A stretch of 64,000 nucleotides of DNA, taken from Faecalicatena_A orotica. GTDB taxonomy: Bacteria > Bacillota > Clostridia > Lachnospirales > Lachnospiraceae. Under the pieces are notes generated by a model. The model saw only the letters and a program-made list of their open reading frames with translations, was not told the origin of the DNA and ran no database searches. Below are positions 51,805-60,310 of this stretch, piece after piece (positions within the stretch are counted from its first letter, which is position 1; every line of letters starts with the position of its first letter). The stretch is from NCBI RefSeq assembly GCF_040545875.1, contig NZ_JBEPMR010000001.1; one strand, given 5' to 3'. The position numbers and the translations under genes are program-made.

Positions 51805-54441
51805 TTACTCATTCAAAAATGAAGTAATATCAATTACATATACGTATTCAGCACTTCCACTCTTATCTGTGCCATCTGTGTTAAAGTATTCCTTCTGTAA
51901 AAATATATGAAGCTTTTTGCTTTGCTCCCAAAGAGTGATATCATAATTAGGTTCCCATTCTTCCAGTGTTTCCCCGGTAATGTCAATCATTTTCTCTGTT
52001 ATAATCTCTTTATCATTCACCGTAAGTTTGGCAATGGAGGCTTTTCCGCCCCTCTCATCATCCCTGAAGAGAACATAAATGCCAACATCATCCCCTGTTC
52101 CATTCACCAATATCTGGGGCCTTGCACATGGGAGTTGTCTGGTTCCGACACCGGACAGGTCAAAATCAGTATTACGGATATCTGTATTATATATAATCCA
52201 CTGTGTCCCGGTATAACGAATAATATTATACTGCACCACTCCATTCACACGCCAGTAAGAAATAATATATGGCCTGCCTTCATCATCTGTTGTCATAGAT
52301 GTCTGGTTTATTAGGGAGCTGTTCTTTGGAATCTGGCAAATAACTTCTGACATAGATTCCGTGATTGGCAATATCTCCGGTTCACCAAAGGAATTCACAA
52401 ATGTGGTGCCAGTATCATCCGTTGATACGGTATATGACATATTATAATTTGTCTGTACATTTCCTGTTTCTCTCCATACCCATGATATATGCAGCCTGCC
52501 TGCACTGTCAACACATGCCTGCCAATATGGAGAAATTTTTCCTTCCCCGGAAATCAAATTATCCTGTACACGCTGCCAGTTTCCTGAAGATATACTATAT
52601 TTATTTAAAACAATATTTCCATTTCCTGAACTACCATTTCTGTAGAGGAAAAACATATTTCCTGACGGCTGGACGTAAAATTCCGGATAAGTCACGCGGT
52701 CCTCCAGCGTTCCTATCATCTGCATTTCTGTCATTGACAGCCCGCCCGGGTCTGCTGACCTGGCATACATCAGCGCACCCGAATGCTGACTCCAGGCCAT
52801 ATGCAGGTAACCTGCTCCGTCTACTGCCAACGATACTACATTATGTGCATCACTGTAGTATCCCTTAAAATCTGTCCATTGATATTCCCATGCTCCTTCA
52901 TTGACCCGCTTCGCCAATACAATCGCCCCATAAGGGTCATAATATGCACAATACTGAATCTGGCTGCCATCATCGCTTATATATGTTGTTACTGCACTCT
53001 TTCTGAACGAAGCTCCATTGATACAATTTCCTGCATAGGCCGGAGTCAACTGTGAATACTTGAATCCGTGTGACTGGTTAAAGCTGATATTTTGGGAACT
53101 ACTTCTTTGTCTTTTAGCCCTGGCCGACCATTTTCCTGCATAAGTGATATCATTTTTTCTTCCATAATATACCGTTTGATCCGCAATGCCATTTGCAATA
53201 CTGTTCTTTATATAATAAGTATTTCCTCGTCTTACACAGAGCGTATCCGATCCATCCCCATTCCAGTCTCCAACTAGAACCTCATCGTTTGATCTTCCGT
53301 AATTGACTTCCGAATCTGCCACTCCGGTTGTAATAGTATTTTTAATATAATAGGTATTTCCTCTTCGCACACAAAGTGAATCCATACCATCACTGTCCCA
53401 GTCACCAATCAATACTATATCATTCTTTCTGCCATAATGTATTTCTATATCTGCCACTCCGGTTGTGATACTGTTCTTAAAATAATAAGTATTTCCTCTC
53501 CGCACACAGAGCGTATCTATTCCATCGCCGTCCCAATCACCTACCAGAACCTCATCTGCGCTCCTGCCGTAATTTATAACCTGATCTGCTTCTCCACTGG
53601 ATATGCTGTTTTTAAAATAATATGTATTCCCTCTTCTTACACAAAGAGTATCCAGCCCGTCTCCATCCCAGTCACCTACTAATACCATATCTTTGGATCT
53701 TCCATAATTAATTTCTTTATCCGCCTTACCGTCCCCCAGAGAATATTTGAAATAATAGGTATTTCCCCTTCTGACAGCCAGCGTATCCGGATGATTCTCA
53801 ACCTCACACGACAGTTCTCCGTTCTCAAAACGCTGGGTAATACACCCATTTTCAACTTTCTGTTCTCCTATCGGAGCACCCAGACTTTCTAATCCGCCTC
53901 CTGATATAAATGTATTTAAAATCGGCAAAAGTATAGTAAAAGTCCCCTTTTCTGATGTAACAACCATTTCTTTCTCATATTCATAGAAAGCTGTCCCTGT
54001 ATTTGCTATTTGCCCCTGATCTGTAATTTTTGCTGACTCAAGTCCATTCTCTTTTATATAGGATTCCAGCTTGCTCTTCAGGGATGTTTCTATTGGGACT
54101 ATCGAAATACCAGAAGAGATTGCTGAAAAACGATCCTGCTCACTGTTCAGAGTAGACGGCGTAATCCCCCTTCCTTTTCCCCATATTACATAGTCACTGT
54201 CCTCTGCCGGCGATTGTTCTTCTTCCTGTTCTGTATTTGTTTCGTCTTCTTGTTCTATATTCTGTCCATCTTCCTGACTTATGTCGGAATTCGTTTCCCC
54301 CGTCACATCCTGCCCGGGTTCCTGTTCTGCCTCCTGCTGCGCCCCTGTATCCGTATAGTCATCTGCTTCTTCTGCATAACTTATATTTGGCACACTTAAC
54401 AATAGCACGGCTAGCAAACATGCCCCCTTTTTCCATTTCAT
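51805..54441 (-). CDS. Secreted five-repeat protein with LGFP-like segment and BNR_4-like beta-propeller
   Basis: An 878-residue secreted protein, started at the ATG at 54441 (AAAGGAGG upstream). A signal peptide (about 1-24) and a Glu/Gln/Asp-rich linker lead to a domain with an LGFP-like repeat (ESLGAPIGEQKVENGCITQR-FENGEL, about 190-220). The five-unit ~45-residue repeat module then follows (about 225-450), then a C-terminal ~420-residue region rich in beta strands. The latter has the features of BNR_4 propellers found in some polysaccharide lyases: SDAHNVVSLAVDGAGYLHMA, HSGALMYARS, and repeated DSAGRLHISW / DDEGRPYIIS turns. Enzymatic activity is unproven; it may bind or cleave an acidic glycan. 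First gene of the four-gene operon. Confidence 0.8.
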   Translation of the reverse strand: MKWKKGACLLAVLLLSVPNISYAEEADDYTDTGAQQEAEQEPGQDVTGETNSDISQEDGQNIEQEDETNTEQEEEQSPAEDSDYVIWGKGRGITPSTLNSEQDRFSAISSGISIVPIETSLKSKLESYIKENGLESAKITDQGQIANTGTAFYEYEKEMVVTSEKGTFTILLPILNTFISGGGLESLGAPIGEQKVENGCITQRFENGELSCEVENHPDTLAVRRGNTYYFKYSLGDGKADKEINYGRSKDMVLVGDWDGDGLDTLCVRRGNTYYFKNSISSGEADQVINYGRSADEVLVGDWDGDGIDTLCVRRGNTYYFKNSITTGVADIEIHYGRKNDIVLIGDWDSDGMDSLCVRRGNTYYIKNTITTGVADSEVNYGRSNDEVLVGDWNGDGSDTLCVRRGNTYYIKNSIANGIADQTVYYGRKNDITYAGKWSARAKRQRSSSQNISFNQSHGFKYSQLTPAYAGNCINGASFRKSAVTTYISDDGSQIQYCAYYDPYGAIVLAKRVNEGAWEYQWTDFKGYYSDAHNVVSLAVDGAGYLHMAWSQHSGALMYARSADPGGLSMTEMQMIGTLEDRVTYPEFYVQPSGNMFFLYRNGSSGNGNIVLNKYSISSGNWQRVQDNLISGEGKISPYWQACVDSAGRLHISWVWRETGNVQTNYNMSYTVSTDDTGTTFVNSFGEPEILPITESMSEVICQIPKNSSLINQTSMTTDDEGRPYIISYWRVNGVVQYNIIRYTGTQWIIYNTDIRNTDFDLSGVGTRQLPCARPQILVNGTGDDVGIYVLFRDDERGGKASIAKLTVNDKEIITEKMIDITGETLEEWEPNYDITLWEQSKKLHIFLQKEYFNTDGTDKSGSAEYVYVIDITSFLNE

Positions 54442-54508
54442 GTACAGATTTCCTCCTTTGCTGACCGCTAATTTACATCTTTTACCAATCTCCTGAAAAC
54501 GCACGAAA

Positions 54509-54537
54509 GCACATGCACCCATCAAGGATGCACATGC
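54509..54537 (-). terminator. Hairpin downstream of the nucleotidyltransferase gene
   Basis: GCACATGCACCC (54509-54520) pairs with GGATGCACATGC (54526-54537) except for one base, loop ATCAA. On the minus strand it is followed by only TTTCG, so it is a weak terminator or an intercistronic hairpin. It lies 68 bp before the start of the BNR-type gene. Confidence 0.5.
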
Positions 54538-54555
54538 CCTCCATTATCACTCAAC

Positions 54556-55470
54556 TTAAAATAACTTCTCCGGATATACTCCCGCATCGATCAGTCCCCT
54601 TACCGCTGAAACAACAGCTTCTTTATCTTCCTTATAAGTTACCCCAAACCATTTGTCTTTTGACTTCAGTACCTTGACAGCTATCTTTTTCTCTTCCAGC
54701 AGCTCCCCTATTATTGTCGGAAGAAGATATTCGCCTTTCAGGTTCTCTGGTTCTACTTTGCTTAGAAACTCTTCAAATCCACTCTCCAGTATCTGGAAGA
54801 AGTCCGGCCTCAGCCCCCACATGTTCATGGAAACCGGTGAGTTAACATCTATGCTGACTGCACCGTCTTCTTTCTGTACAGCGGCGCCGCCGTCCACTTT
54901 CTCTATATTGTGTGTCTCTACAATCTCTGTCAGCATTCCTGCTTCATTTACGCTGCAGATTCCTCTGGTCACCGCCCCGTTATCACTGAGTGTATTTTTC
55001 AGGACGAAGCTAATCATGCAGATTTCCATGAGGTCTGTAGCAGCCTTGCCTGTCAGATATTCAAATCCTTCCCTGAATGCCTGCTTTCCATAGTAATCAT
55101 CCGCGTTGATGACCAAAAATGGGCTGTCCACCACATCCTTGCAGCATAGAATTGCCTGTCCGGTTCCCCAGGGTTTGGTCCTCTCCTGAAACCGCTCTTT
55201 ATATGGCTGCGGAATATCGTTTACTTCCTGATATGCATACCCCACTTCGATGACTTTTTCAATGCGGTTGCCTATTACCTCTTTAAAGTCCTTTTCAAGA
55301 TCTTTTCTAATCACGAAGACCACTTTGTCAAAACCGGCCTCCATCGCATCATAGATGGAATAATCCATGATAATCTCTCCATTCGGCCCTACAGGCTCAA
55401 GTTGTTTGATACCTCCCCCGAATCTGCTTCCTATCCCGGCTGCCATAATCACTAACGTAGCTTTACTCAT
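54556..55470 (-). CDS. Nucleotidyltransferase family protein (sugar-phosphate type)
   Basis: A 304-residue NTP-transferase-fold enzyme. The N-terminal LVIMAAGIGSRFGGGIKQLE is the nucleotide-binding loop, followed by VGPNGEIIMDYSIYDAMEAG, INADDYYGKQAF near residue 120 and a sugar-binding region VSMNMWGLRPDFFQ near 210. It resembles glucose-1-phosphate uridylyl/thymidylyl transferases but is shorter and divergent. Proteins like it often occur beside phosphotransferase or choline-kinase genes. The substrate is unclear. It is 40 bp downstream of the HPr gene, in the direction of the wall-hydrolase operon. Confidence 0.85.
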   Translation of the reverse strand: MSKATLVIMAAGIGSRFGGGIKQLEPVGPNGEIIMDYSIYDAMEAGFDKVVFVIRKDLEKDFKEVIGNRIEKVIEVGYAYQEVNDIPQPYKERFQERTKPWGTGQAILCCKDVVDSPFLVINADDYYGKQAFREGFEYLTGKAATDLMEICMISFVLKNTLSDNGAVTRGICSVNEAGMLTEIVETHNIEKVDGGAAVQKEDGAVSIDVNSPVSMNMWGLRPDFFQILESGFEEFLSKVEPENLKGEYLLPTIIGELLEEKKIAVKVLKSKDKWFGVTYKEDKEAVVSAVRGLIDAGVYPEKLF

Positions 55471-55510
55471 TTTTTTCTCCTTGTTCCTTTTCCTTATCTT
55501 TTATCAAATC

Positions 55511-55786
55511 CTACTCTCCAAGACCATCCTCTACAATGCGTACCATTTCCTTCAGAGCCGCTTCTTCATCCTCGCCCTCACAGACAATACGGATCTCATC
55601 ACCACTTTTAATACATGCACCGAGTACGCTTAAGACGCTCTTTGCATTCGCAGTCACATCCTCGGACTTCGACTTTTTCTCTACTGTAATCTTACTGCCA
55701 TACTGCATGGCCGTCTTACAGAACAACCCCGCTGGCCGAAGATGCAGACCTGTCGGATTCTTGATAATCACTTTTTCACTAACCAT
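55511..55786 (-). CDS. HPr family phosphocarrier protein
   Basis: A 91-residue HPr-like protein. The phosphorylated His is at the canonical position 15 in GLHLRPAG. The segment NAKSVLSVLGACIKSGDEI gives a Ser (residue 50) that aligns with the regulatory Ser46 of HPr. Both sites are present, unlike the Crh paralogue, which lacks the His. HPr carries phosphate from enzyme I to sugar-specific PTS components and, when Ser-phosphorylated, takes part in catabolite control. It lies 16 bp downstream of ybbR and the diadenylate cyclase gene, away from any ptsI gene in this window. Confidence 0.93.
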   Translation of the reverse strand: MVSEKVIIKNPTGLHLRPAGLFCKTAMQYGSKITVEKKSKSEDVTANAKSVLSVLGACIKSGDEIRIVCEGEDEEAALKEMVRIVEDGLGE

Positions 55787-55802
55787 CTTTGAGTGCCCCT
55801 CC

Positions 55803-57095
55803 CTATTGTTCTTCCTTTGGTTCTGACGGCTCTGTCTGTTCTTCCTTCTCAGTGACAGTTACCTTAATGACAGGCCTTTTCGTCAGTTTTACCTCATTTT
55901 TTATATCATCCGGTAAGGTTACACTTACCTGAACATCATATTTACCAGGCTTTGTATGGTTCTTCATGTCAATCGATACTGCATCTTCCATATCCAGCTT
56001 CTTAAGCACATCCTGTGGACCTTTAAACTGCATTTCAATCTCTGTCTCCGACTCATAGGATATCAGCAGGTTATCCTTCAGGTTATCCACACGAATGGAT
56101 TCCACTGGCAATTCGATCGTTCTTGCATCGATTTGTTCAATCTTTACCGTCACGATGATGTTGTTAGCTGTCTCATCTACCAGTTCAATTCCTTCCGGAA
56201 GATAAGGCAGGATATCCACTGTTTTCTCAAACTTCCCGGTTGTCCCGGTTATATCAAGAGCATCATCCGTTATATCCAGAGATGAAATTTCCGCGAGTGC
56301 CTCCTTCGTGCCACAGACCTGTATCTTTTCAGGTTCACAGGTCAAACCGCTGAATACATAGCCATCCTCCGGTGTTCCTGTGACATTGAAGTTCAAAGCC
56401 AGATTTTTCGTATCAAGTACAGTCACATTTACTGTAACGCCTTCTTCACCAATGTTATCTGTAAGCTGGCTGCGGCCAACTACATTGCCGCTGCTGTCAT
56501 AATATTCCAGCTCTGCCGGCAGGACCCCTGTCTTCGAGATACCGGAAACATCAACCTTCGCCACAGCCTTGTCTATACTGTTAACAAGCGACTCCGACCC
56601 CCTTACCTGAACCTTATCAGGATTCGTCGTAATCTCCCCGATGACATGCCCGTCACGCGGGGTGCCGGAAACACTGACTGTCAGGGGCAGTGTCCTTAAT
56701 ATACGTTTTTCTACCTTCACTTTTAAATTGCCGGGTACTGCTTCTGCAGTATACTTACCTTCATAACCCGGAATCGTCGGCGTAATCGGGACCAGGGTTT
56801 CAAACTGCATCTCGGCCATATCGGCATTGGCAACAATATTACTTACCGTGATCTTCGCCAGTACAGAACGTTTTGCCTTTACAATGACACTGACGGACTC
56901 TGTATCATCAAGCACCCTGTACGTATGCCCGTCGTTTGTTACAAGCTGTACATTCTGCATCGTAACCGGAACATTTCTAAAAGTGGCAGTCTCTACAGGG
57001 TCATCTACATTTACAACGATCAGCCAGAGGAGCGCGGCAAAAACAAGTGCCATAATCTTAAGTCCCAGATTGTTCGTAAACTTATACTTCTTCAT
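55803..57095 (-). CDS. YbbR/CdaR-type regulator of the diadenylate cyclase
   Basis: A 430-residue membrane-anchored protein with one N-terminal helix (about 10-28, LGLKIMALVFAALLWLIVVNV) and an extracytoplasmic region of YbbR domains, about four, each with a V.G.P..V pattern (VSGTPRDGHVIGEITTNPDK, VTGTPEDGYVFSGLTCEPEK). The C-terminus is Glu-rich. In Firmicutes YbbR (CdaR) binds and modulates the cyclase CdaA. Its start overlaps the cdaA stop by 14 bp, so the proteins are translationally coupled. Confidence 0.95.
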   Translation of the reverse strand: MKKYKFTNNLGLKIMALVFAALLWLIVVNVDDPVETATFRNVPVTMQNVQLVTNDGHTYRVLDDTESVSVIVKAKRSVLAKITVSNIVANADMAEMQFETLVPITPTIPGYEGKYTAEAVPGNLKVKVEKRILRTLPLTVSVSGTPRDGHVIGEITTNPDKVQVRGSESLVNSIDKAVAKVDVSGISKTGVLPAELEYYDSSGNVVGRSQLTDNIGEEGVTVNVTVLDTKNLALNFNVTGTPEDGYVFSGLTCEPEKIQVCGTKEALAEISSLDITDDALDITGTTGKFEKTVDILPYLPEGIELVDETANNIIVTVKIEQIDARTIELPVESIRVDNLKDNLLISYESETEIEMQFKGPQDVLKKLDMEDAVSIDMKNHTKPGKYDVQVSVTLPDDIKNEVKLTKRPVIKVTVTEKEEQTEPSEPKEEQ

Positions 57096-57954
57096 GTCTC
57101 TGCCGTCCTTTCCGTATAGTAAATTTCTTCCCTTCCGAAGTTCTATACTGGATCTGGCTCAGCCTTGTCGCTAGATATTCCGGTGTTACACCTCTCGCCA
57201 GCTGTCCGCCCATTGCAACAGACACCTGCCCGGTTTCCTCCGACACCGCAATAATAAGGGCATCGCTCACTTCGCTCATTCCCAGGGCAGCCCTGTGTCT
57301 GGTTCCCAGGTCTTTGCTGATCTGCATATTGTCGGACAGCGGCAGATAACAAGTCGCCGAAGTAATTCTGTCGCCCCGTACGATTACCGCGCCGTCATGC
57401 AGCGGAGTATTGTGTTCGAATATATTAAGCAGAACCTGAGACGACACCTTACAATCCAGTTCAATTCCTGTCATCTCATATTCTGTCAGACGTATTGCCT
57501 GTTCCACGACAATCAACGCGCCCGTGCAGACACTTCCCATGTCAAAGCATGCCTTTACAAGGCTCTCCACTGTTTCATCGGAAAAACGCTGATTCTCTTT
57601 GTTCCTGTCAAACAAGTTAATATTACTCAGCAGGTTCTTTTCACCAAGCTTCTCCAGAGCCCGGCGCAATTCCGGCTGGAATACAACGACGGCGGCAACC
57701 GCCAGTACATTGATCGACTCTCTGGCCAGAAACAGGATCGTATGCATCTGAAATATTGCTGCGACCAGAATAAAAAGTCCAAGGACGATCATTCCCTTTA
57801 AAAGCATCCAGGCCTTTGTATTCTTTATCCACAGCATAATCTCATAAACGATCACTGATACAATTAATATCTCTATGATATCGGTCAGGTGTACATTTGG
57901 AAAGTACATATCGCTCACGTAATTTGAAAAAAAGTTTCTTATCCACTGTTCCAT
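57082..57954 (-). CDS. cdaA: Diadenylate cyclase CdaA
   Basis: CdaA makes cyclic di-AMP from two ATP; c-di-AMP controls potassium and osmolyte uptake and is essential for wall integrity in many Firmicutes. The 290-residue protein has three N-terminal membrane helices (about 22-95) and a cytoplasmic DAC domain. The catalytic motifs are DGA in PLHDGAVIVRGDRI near residue 185 and RHR in GTRHRAALGMSE near 218. Length and topology are canonical for CdaA (DacA). ybbR overlaps its end. The usual third gene, glmM, is not next to it here. Confidence 0.97.
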   Translation of the reverse strand: MEQWIRNFFSNYVSDMYFPNVHLTDIIEILIVSVIVYEIMLWIKNTKAWMLLKGMIVLGLFILVAAIFQMHTILFLARESINVLAVAAVVVFQPELRRALEKLGEKNLLSNINLFDRNKENQRFSDETVESLVKACFDMGSVCTGALIVVEQAIRLTEYEMTGIELDCKVSSQVLLNIFEHNTPLHDGAVIVRGDRITSATCYLPLSDNMQISKDLGTRHRAALGMSEVSDALIIAVSEETGQVSVAMGGQLARGVTPEYLATRLSQIQYRTSEGKKFTIRKGRQRHEEV

Positions 57955-58005
57955 ACTGCCACCTCCTGTCTTAATTATTATAACTCCCTTATATCATTTT
58001 CAAAA

Positions 58006-59154
58006 TTATTTATTTAATTCATCTTCCAGATTCTCTAATCCAAGTTCCTTTGTAAGACTTCTGGTCAGGAGAATCTCATCTGCAGCCCTGGCATGGTCTA
58101 CTTTTCTCACCTGATTCCTCGGTTTCGGAACTGGCCGTTTTTTCTGCTGTGGCTGACGCCTTACTTCTGCTGCCTGCTTCACATTTCTGGAATCTATAAG
58201 AACCGTCTCCTGTGAGTCAGTCTGCTCTTTTCTTTCATTAATATGCTTTACACTCATCTCGGGTGCGGAGACTCCTATTTTCGGAACTGCCTTCACATAA
58301 TAATAATATTCGTCATCCTCAAACTGCATACGTTCCGTCCGTGAATAATTCACTGAGAAAAACAGAAATTCAAGTATCAGGCCGACAGCAATAGCCGCCA
58401 CACCACTCAGGGCCATAGGCCCATAGGACAAGTGTACATTCAGCGCAATCTTTCCGGCTGCACCGATAAGGATCGCCGTAACTGCCCCCGATGCAGAAGC
58501 AATCTTCCAGGCATGGTCCACAGAGCGGGTACGTACTGCATATACAATGAGGAGGCTGACTGAAAGTGCCGCCACCATTACCCACATTTCCTTGTTTGTC
58601 AGAGATTGTTTTGTAAATGCCATTAATCCCTCCACAAGGCTTTTTGCATCGTCACCCTTGTAGGCAGAGGAGGACATCTTTACAAAATGTATCATATAAT
58701 AAACAATAGTCCCAAACGCCGCCGGAAGAACACAGATTGGAGCTGAGAGCAGTCCGAACGCTACCGGTATCACGAAAGGTACCTTTAATGCGAATGCTAC
58801 CGGGGTCAGCAGGACGAGCCATGCCTTTTTCGGTGTGAATCTGAAGTAAAAAATATACATAATCAAAAAGATAATGGCAGACACCAGTGCAATTGGCATT
58901 GACAACGCGTAAAAATGCACGAGGACGAGCGCGGTTGCCGCAATGACCATCACTACAAGAGGCAGAAATGCACATATCACCGAAAGACCCACTGTACACA
59001 GTATTGAAGAAGCTGCTTTCATAAATCCTATATTCGAGTTGATAAGGCCGAAAACACACAGGCCCAAGACAAACTGCAGCGCTTTCATTATATATATGGA
59101 ATACCTGGCGTATATCTTTTGGAGTTGCTCTTTCCAGACAAGTAAAGTACTCAT
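58006..59154 (-). CDS. Polytopic membrane protein with charged C-terminal tail, unknown function
   Basis: A 382-residue protein with about seven to eight membrane segments (residues ~20-280) followed by a ~100-residue hydrophilic cytoplasmic tail. The tail is rich in Lys, Arg, Gln and Pro (KQAAEVRRQPQQKKRPVPKP) and ends in a Leu/Glu-rich helix (LTRSLTKELGLENLEDELNK). I do not recognise the family. It lies 51 bp upstream of cdaA and 3 bp after the next small membrane protein gene, in one orientation with mreB, recD2 and comF, so a role in envelope or c-di-AMP biology is a contextual guess only. Confidence 0.75.
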   Translation of the reverse strand: MSTLLVWKEQLQKIYARYSIYIMKALQFVLGLCVFGLINSNIGFMKAASSILCTVGLSVICAFLPLVVMVIAATALVLVHFYALSMPIALVSAIIFLIMYIFYFRFTPKKAWLVLLTPVAFALKVPFVIPVAFGLLSAPICVLPAAFGTIVYYMIHFVKMSSSAYKGDDAKSLVEGLMAFTKQSLTNKEMWVMVAALSVSLLIVYAVRTRSVDHAWKIASASGAVTAILIGAAGKIALNVHLSYGPMALSGVAAIAVGLILEFLFFSVNYSRTERMQFEDDEYYYYVKAVPKIGVSAPEMSVKHINERKEQTDSQETVLIDSRNVKQAAEVRRQPQQKKRPVPKPRNQVRKVDHARAADEILLTRSLTKELGLENLEDELNK

Positions 59155-59157
59155 TTT

Positions 59158-59553
59158 CTAATTATTCTCCTTCACATACATCTTTCCCAGACGGGATAAA
59201 TCTCGATAATACTTTTTTGCACGCTGCTTTGCCTTATTATGTCTGGACTTGTAAAAACTGCCTGCGCAGACACAATATGTAACCAGCAGTACAATATACG
59301 CCCCCAGCGCCACGGCAATAATAAAAATCAACTTGGTCACTGTCAGGTCCTTCAGCAGGGCGTCTACGTTGCATAATATCACCAGTCCCGCCACAAGTGC
59401 ATACCCTGCGGTAACCCAGATCGCTGTGATCAGGGTGTTCAGACTCGCGTAATCCTTTTTATAATAACTGCTGATTTTCAAATCTTCCGGCGCCAGTGTC
59501 TTCTCATACTGTGCCATCTTTGTCATCAGTCTGATACGGTTCTTATCTAACAT
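59158..59553 (-). CDS. Small two-helix membrane protein, unknown function
   Basis: A 131-residue protein with two hydrophobic segments (about 34-57 and 70-97). An N-terminal charged region (LDKNRIRLMTKMAQYEKTLA) precedes them and a basic C-terminus (KSRHNKAKQRAKKYYRDLSR) follows. Both ends are probably cytoplasmic. The stop is 3 bp before the start of the 382-residue membrane protein gene, so the two are probably co-translated and may form a complex. I do not recognise the family. Confidence 0.75.
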   Translation of the reverse strand: MLDKNRIRLMTKMAQYEKTLAPEDLKISSYYKKDYASLNTLITAIWVTAGYALVAGLVILCNVDALLKDLTVTKLIFIIAVALGAYIVLLVTYCVCAGSFYKSRHNKAKQRAKKYYRDLSRLGKMYVKENN

Positions 59554-59623
59554 ATCTTCACCTCAAAGTATTCTTCTGTTTTCAGCAGATGCAAATAAAC
59601 ATCATTTTTAGTATAGCATACAG

Positions 59624-60310
59624 TCAGAGTCCTTGTCCAATGCTTATGGTTAAAAAATACACTTTTTCAGCCCCTGCAGCCTTTAGCTTTTCAGCCACTC
59701 TTTCTATTGTATTTCCGGTCGTATAAATGTCATCTACAATCAGTATATTCGGCTTTATTTTCTGATTTTCCGGCACTGCAAAGGCACCTTTCAGATTATG
59801 GATGCGCTGTGTATCGTTTAACTCCTTCTGTGGTCTGGTGTTCCGGATTCTTAAGACTGCCCTGTGATTCACCGGGATATGGAGCAGTTTTCCCAGTTCT
59901 TCCGCCACAATGCCTGCCTGATTATACCCACGTTTCCTCTTCCTGCTTTTGTGCAGCGGAACCGGAATAATCTCGTCAATCTTCCATCTCCTGACCTGTG
60001 CTTCATAGCACAAAGCCATCTCCCGTGCAAATACCTTTCCAAAATTCCTCTTGTTCTTATACTTGAACTGATAAACAGCACCAGATACCGGCATGCGGTG
60101 CAGCCAGATGCTGCGCCCCTGCTCAAAGGAGGCTTCATGCCCGCTGCAGTCACGGCAGTATTCCTGCTCCTCTTTTTCCACGGGCTTTCCGCAGCGCATA
60201 CAGCGCGGTTCTTTGATGTACCTGACCTTCTTTCTGCAAGACGGACAGATGCCGTCCGGACTGATCTCCCCACAGAACGGACAGACCGGCGGGTAAAGGA
60301 GGTTTAAAAT
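59624..60310 (-). CDS. ComF family protein (phosphoribosyltransferase-like competence factor)
   Basis: A ComF protein with an N-terminal Cys4-type zinc finger and a C-terminal PRTase domain. The frame upstream of ATG 60199 encodes ILNLLYPPVCPFCGEISPDG-ICPSC and RCMRCGKPVE, the typical ComF start. From there the PRTase part shows IIPVPLHKSRKRKRGYNQA and the PRPP-binding ILIVDDIYTTGNTIE near the end. However, no ATG, GTG or TTG occurs in frame between this region and an upstream TGA near 60390, so I place the start at an ATT at 60310 only tentatively. The conventional alternative is ATG 60199, which would delete most of the zinc finger. It overlaps the end of recD2. Length is normal if the finger is included. 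Confidence 0.75.
   Translation of the reverse strand: MLNLLYPPVCPFCGEISPDGICPSCRKKVRYIKEPRCMRCGKPVEKEEQEYCRDCSGHEASFEQGRSIWLHRMPVSGAVYQFKYKNKRNFGKVFAREMALCYEAQVRRWKIDEIIPVPLHKSRKRKRGYNQAGIVAEELGKLLHIPVNHRAVLRIRNTRPQKELNDTQRIHNLKGAFAVPENQKIKPNILIVDDIYTTGNTIERVAEKLKAAGAEKVYFLTISIGQGL

Noticed and set aside
53437..53682. Plus-strand frames opposite the repeat modules
   Set aside because: They are antisense images of the repetitive coding sequence and recur in all three genes; no ribosome-binding sites.
46600..53770. Regularly spaced repeats resembling a CRISPR array
   Set aside because: The period is about 135 bp, in frame within three coding sequences, and both repeat and 'spacer' parts are conserved as protein.
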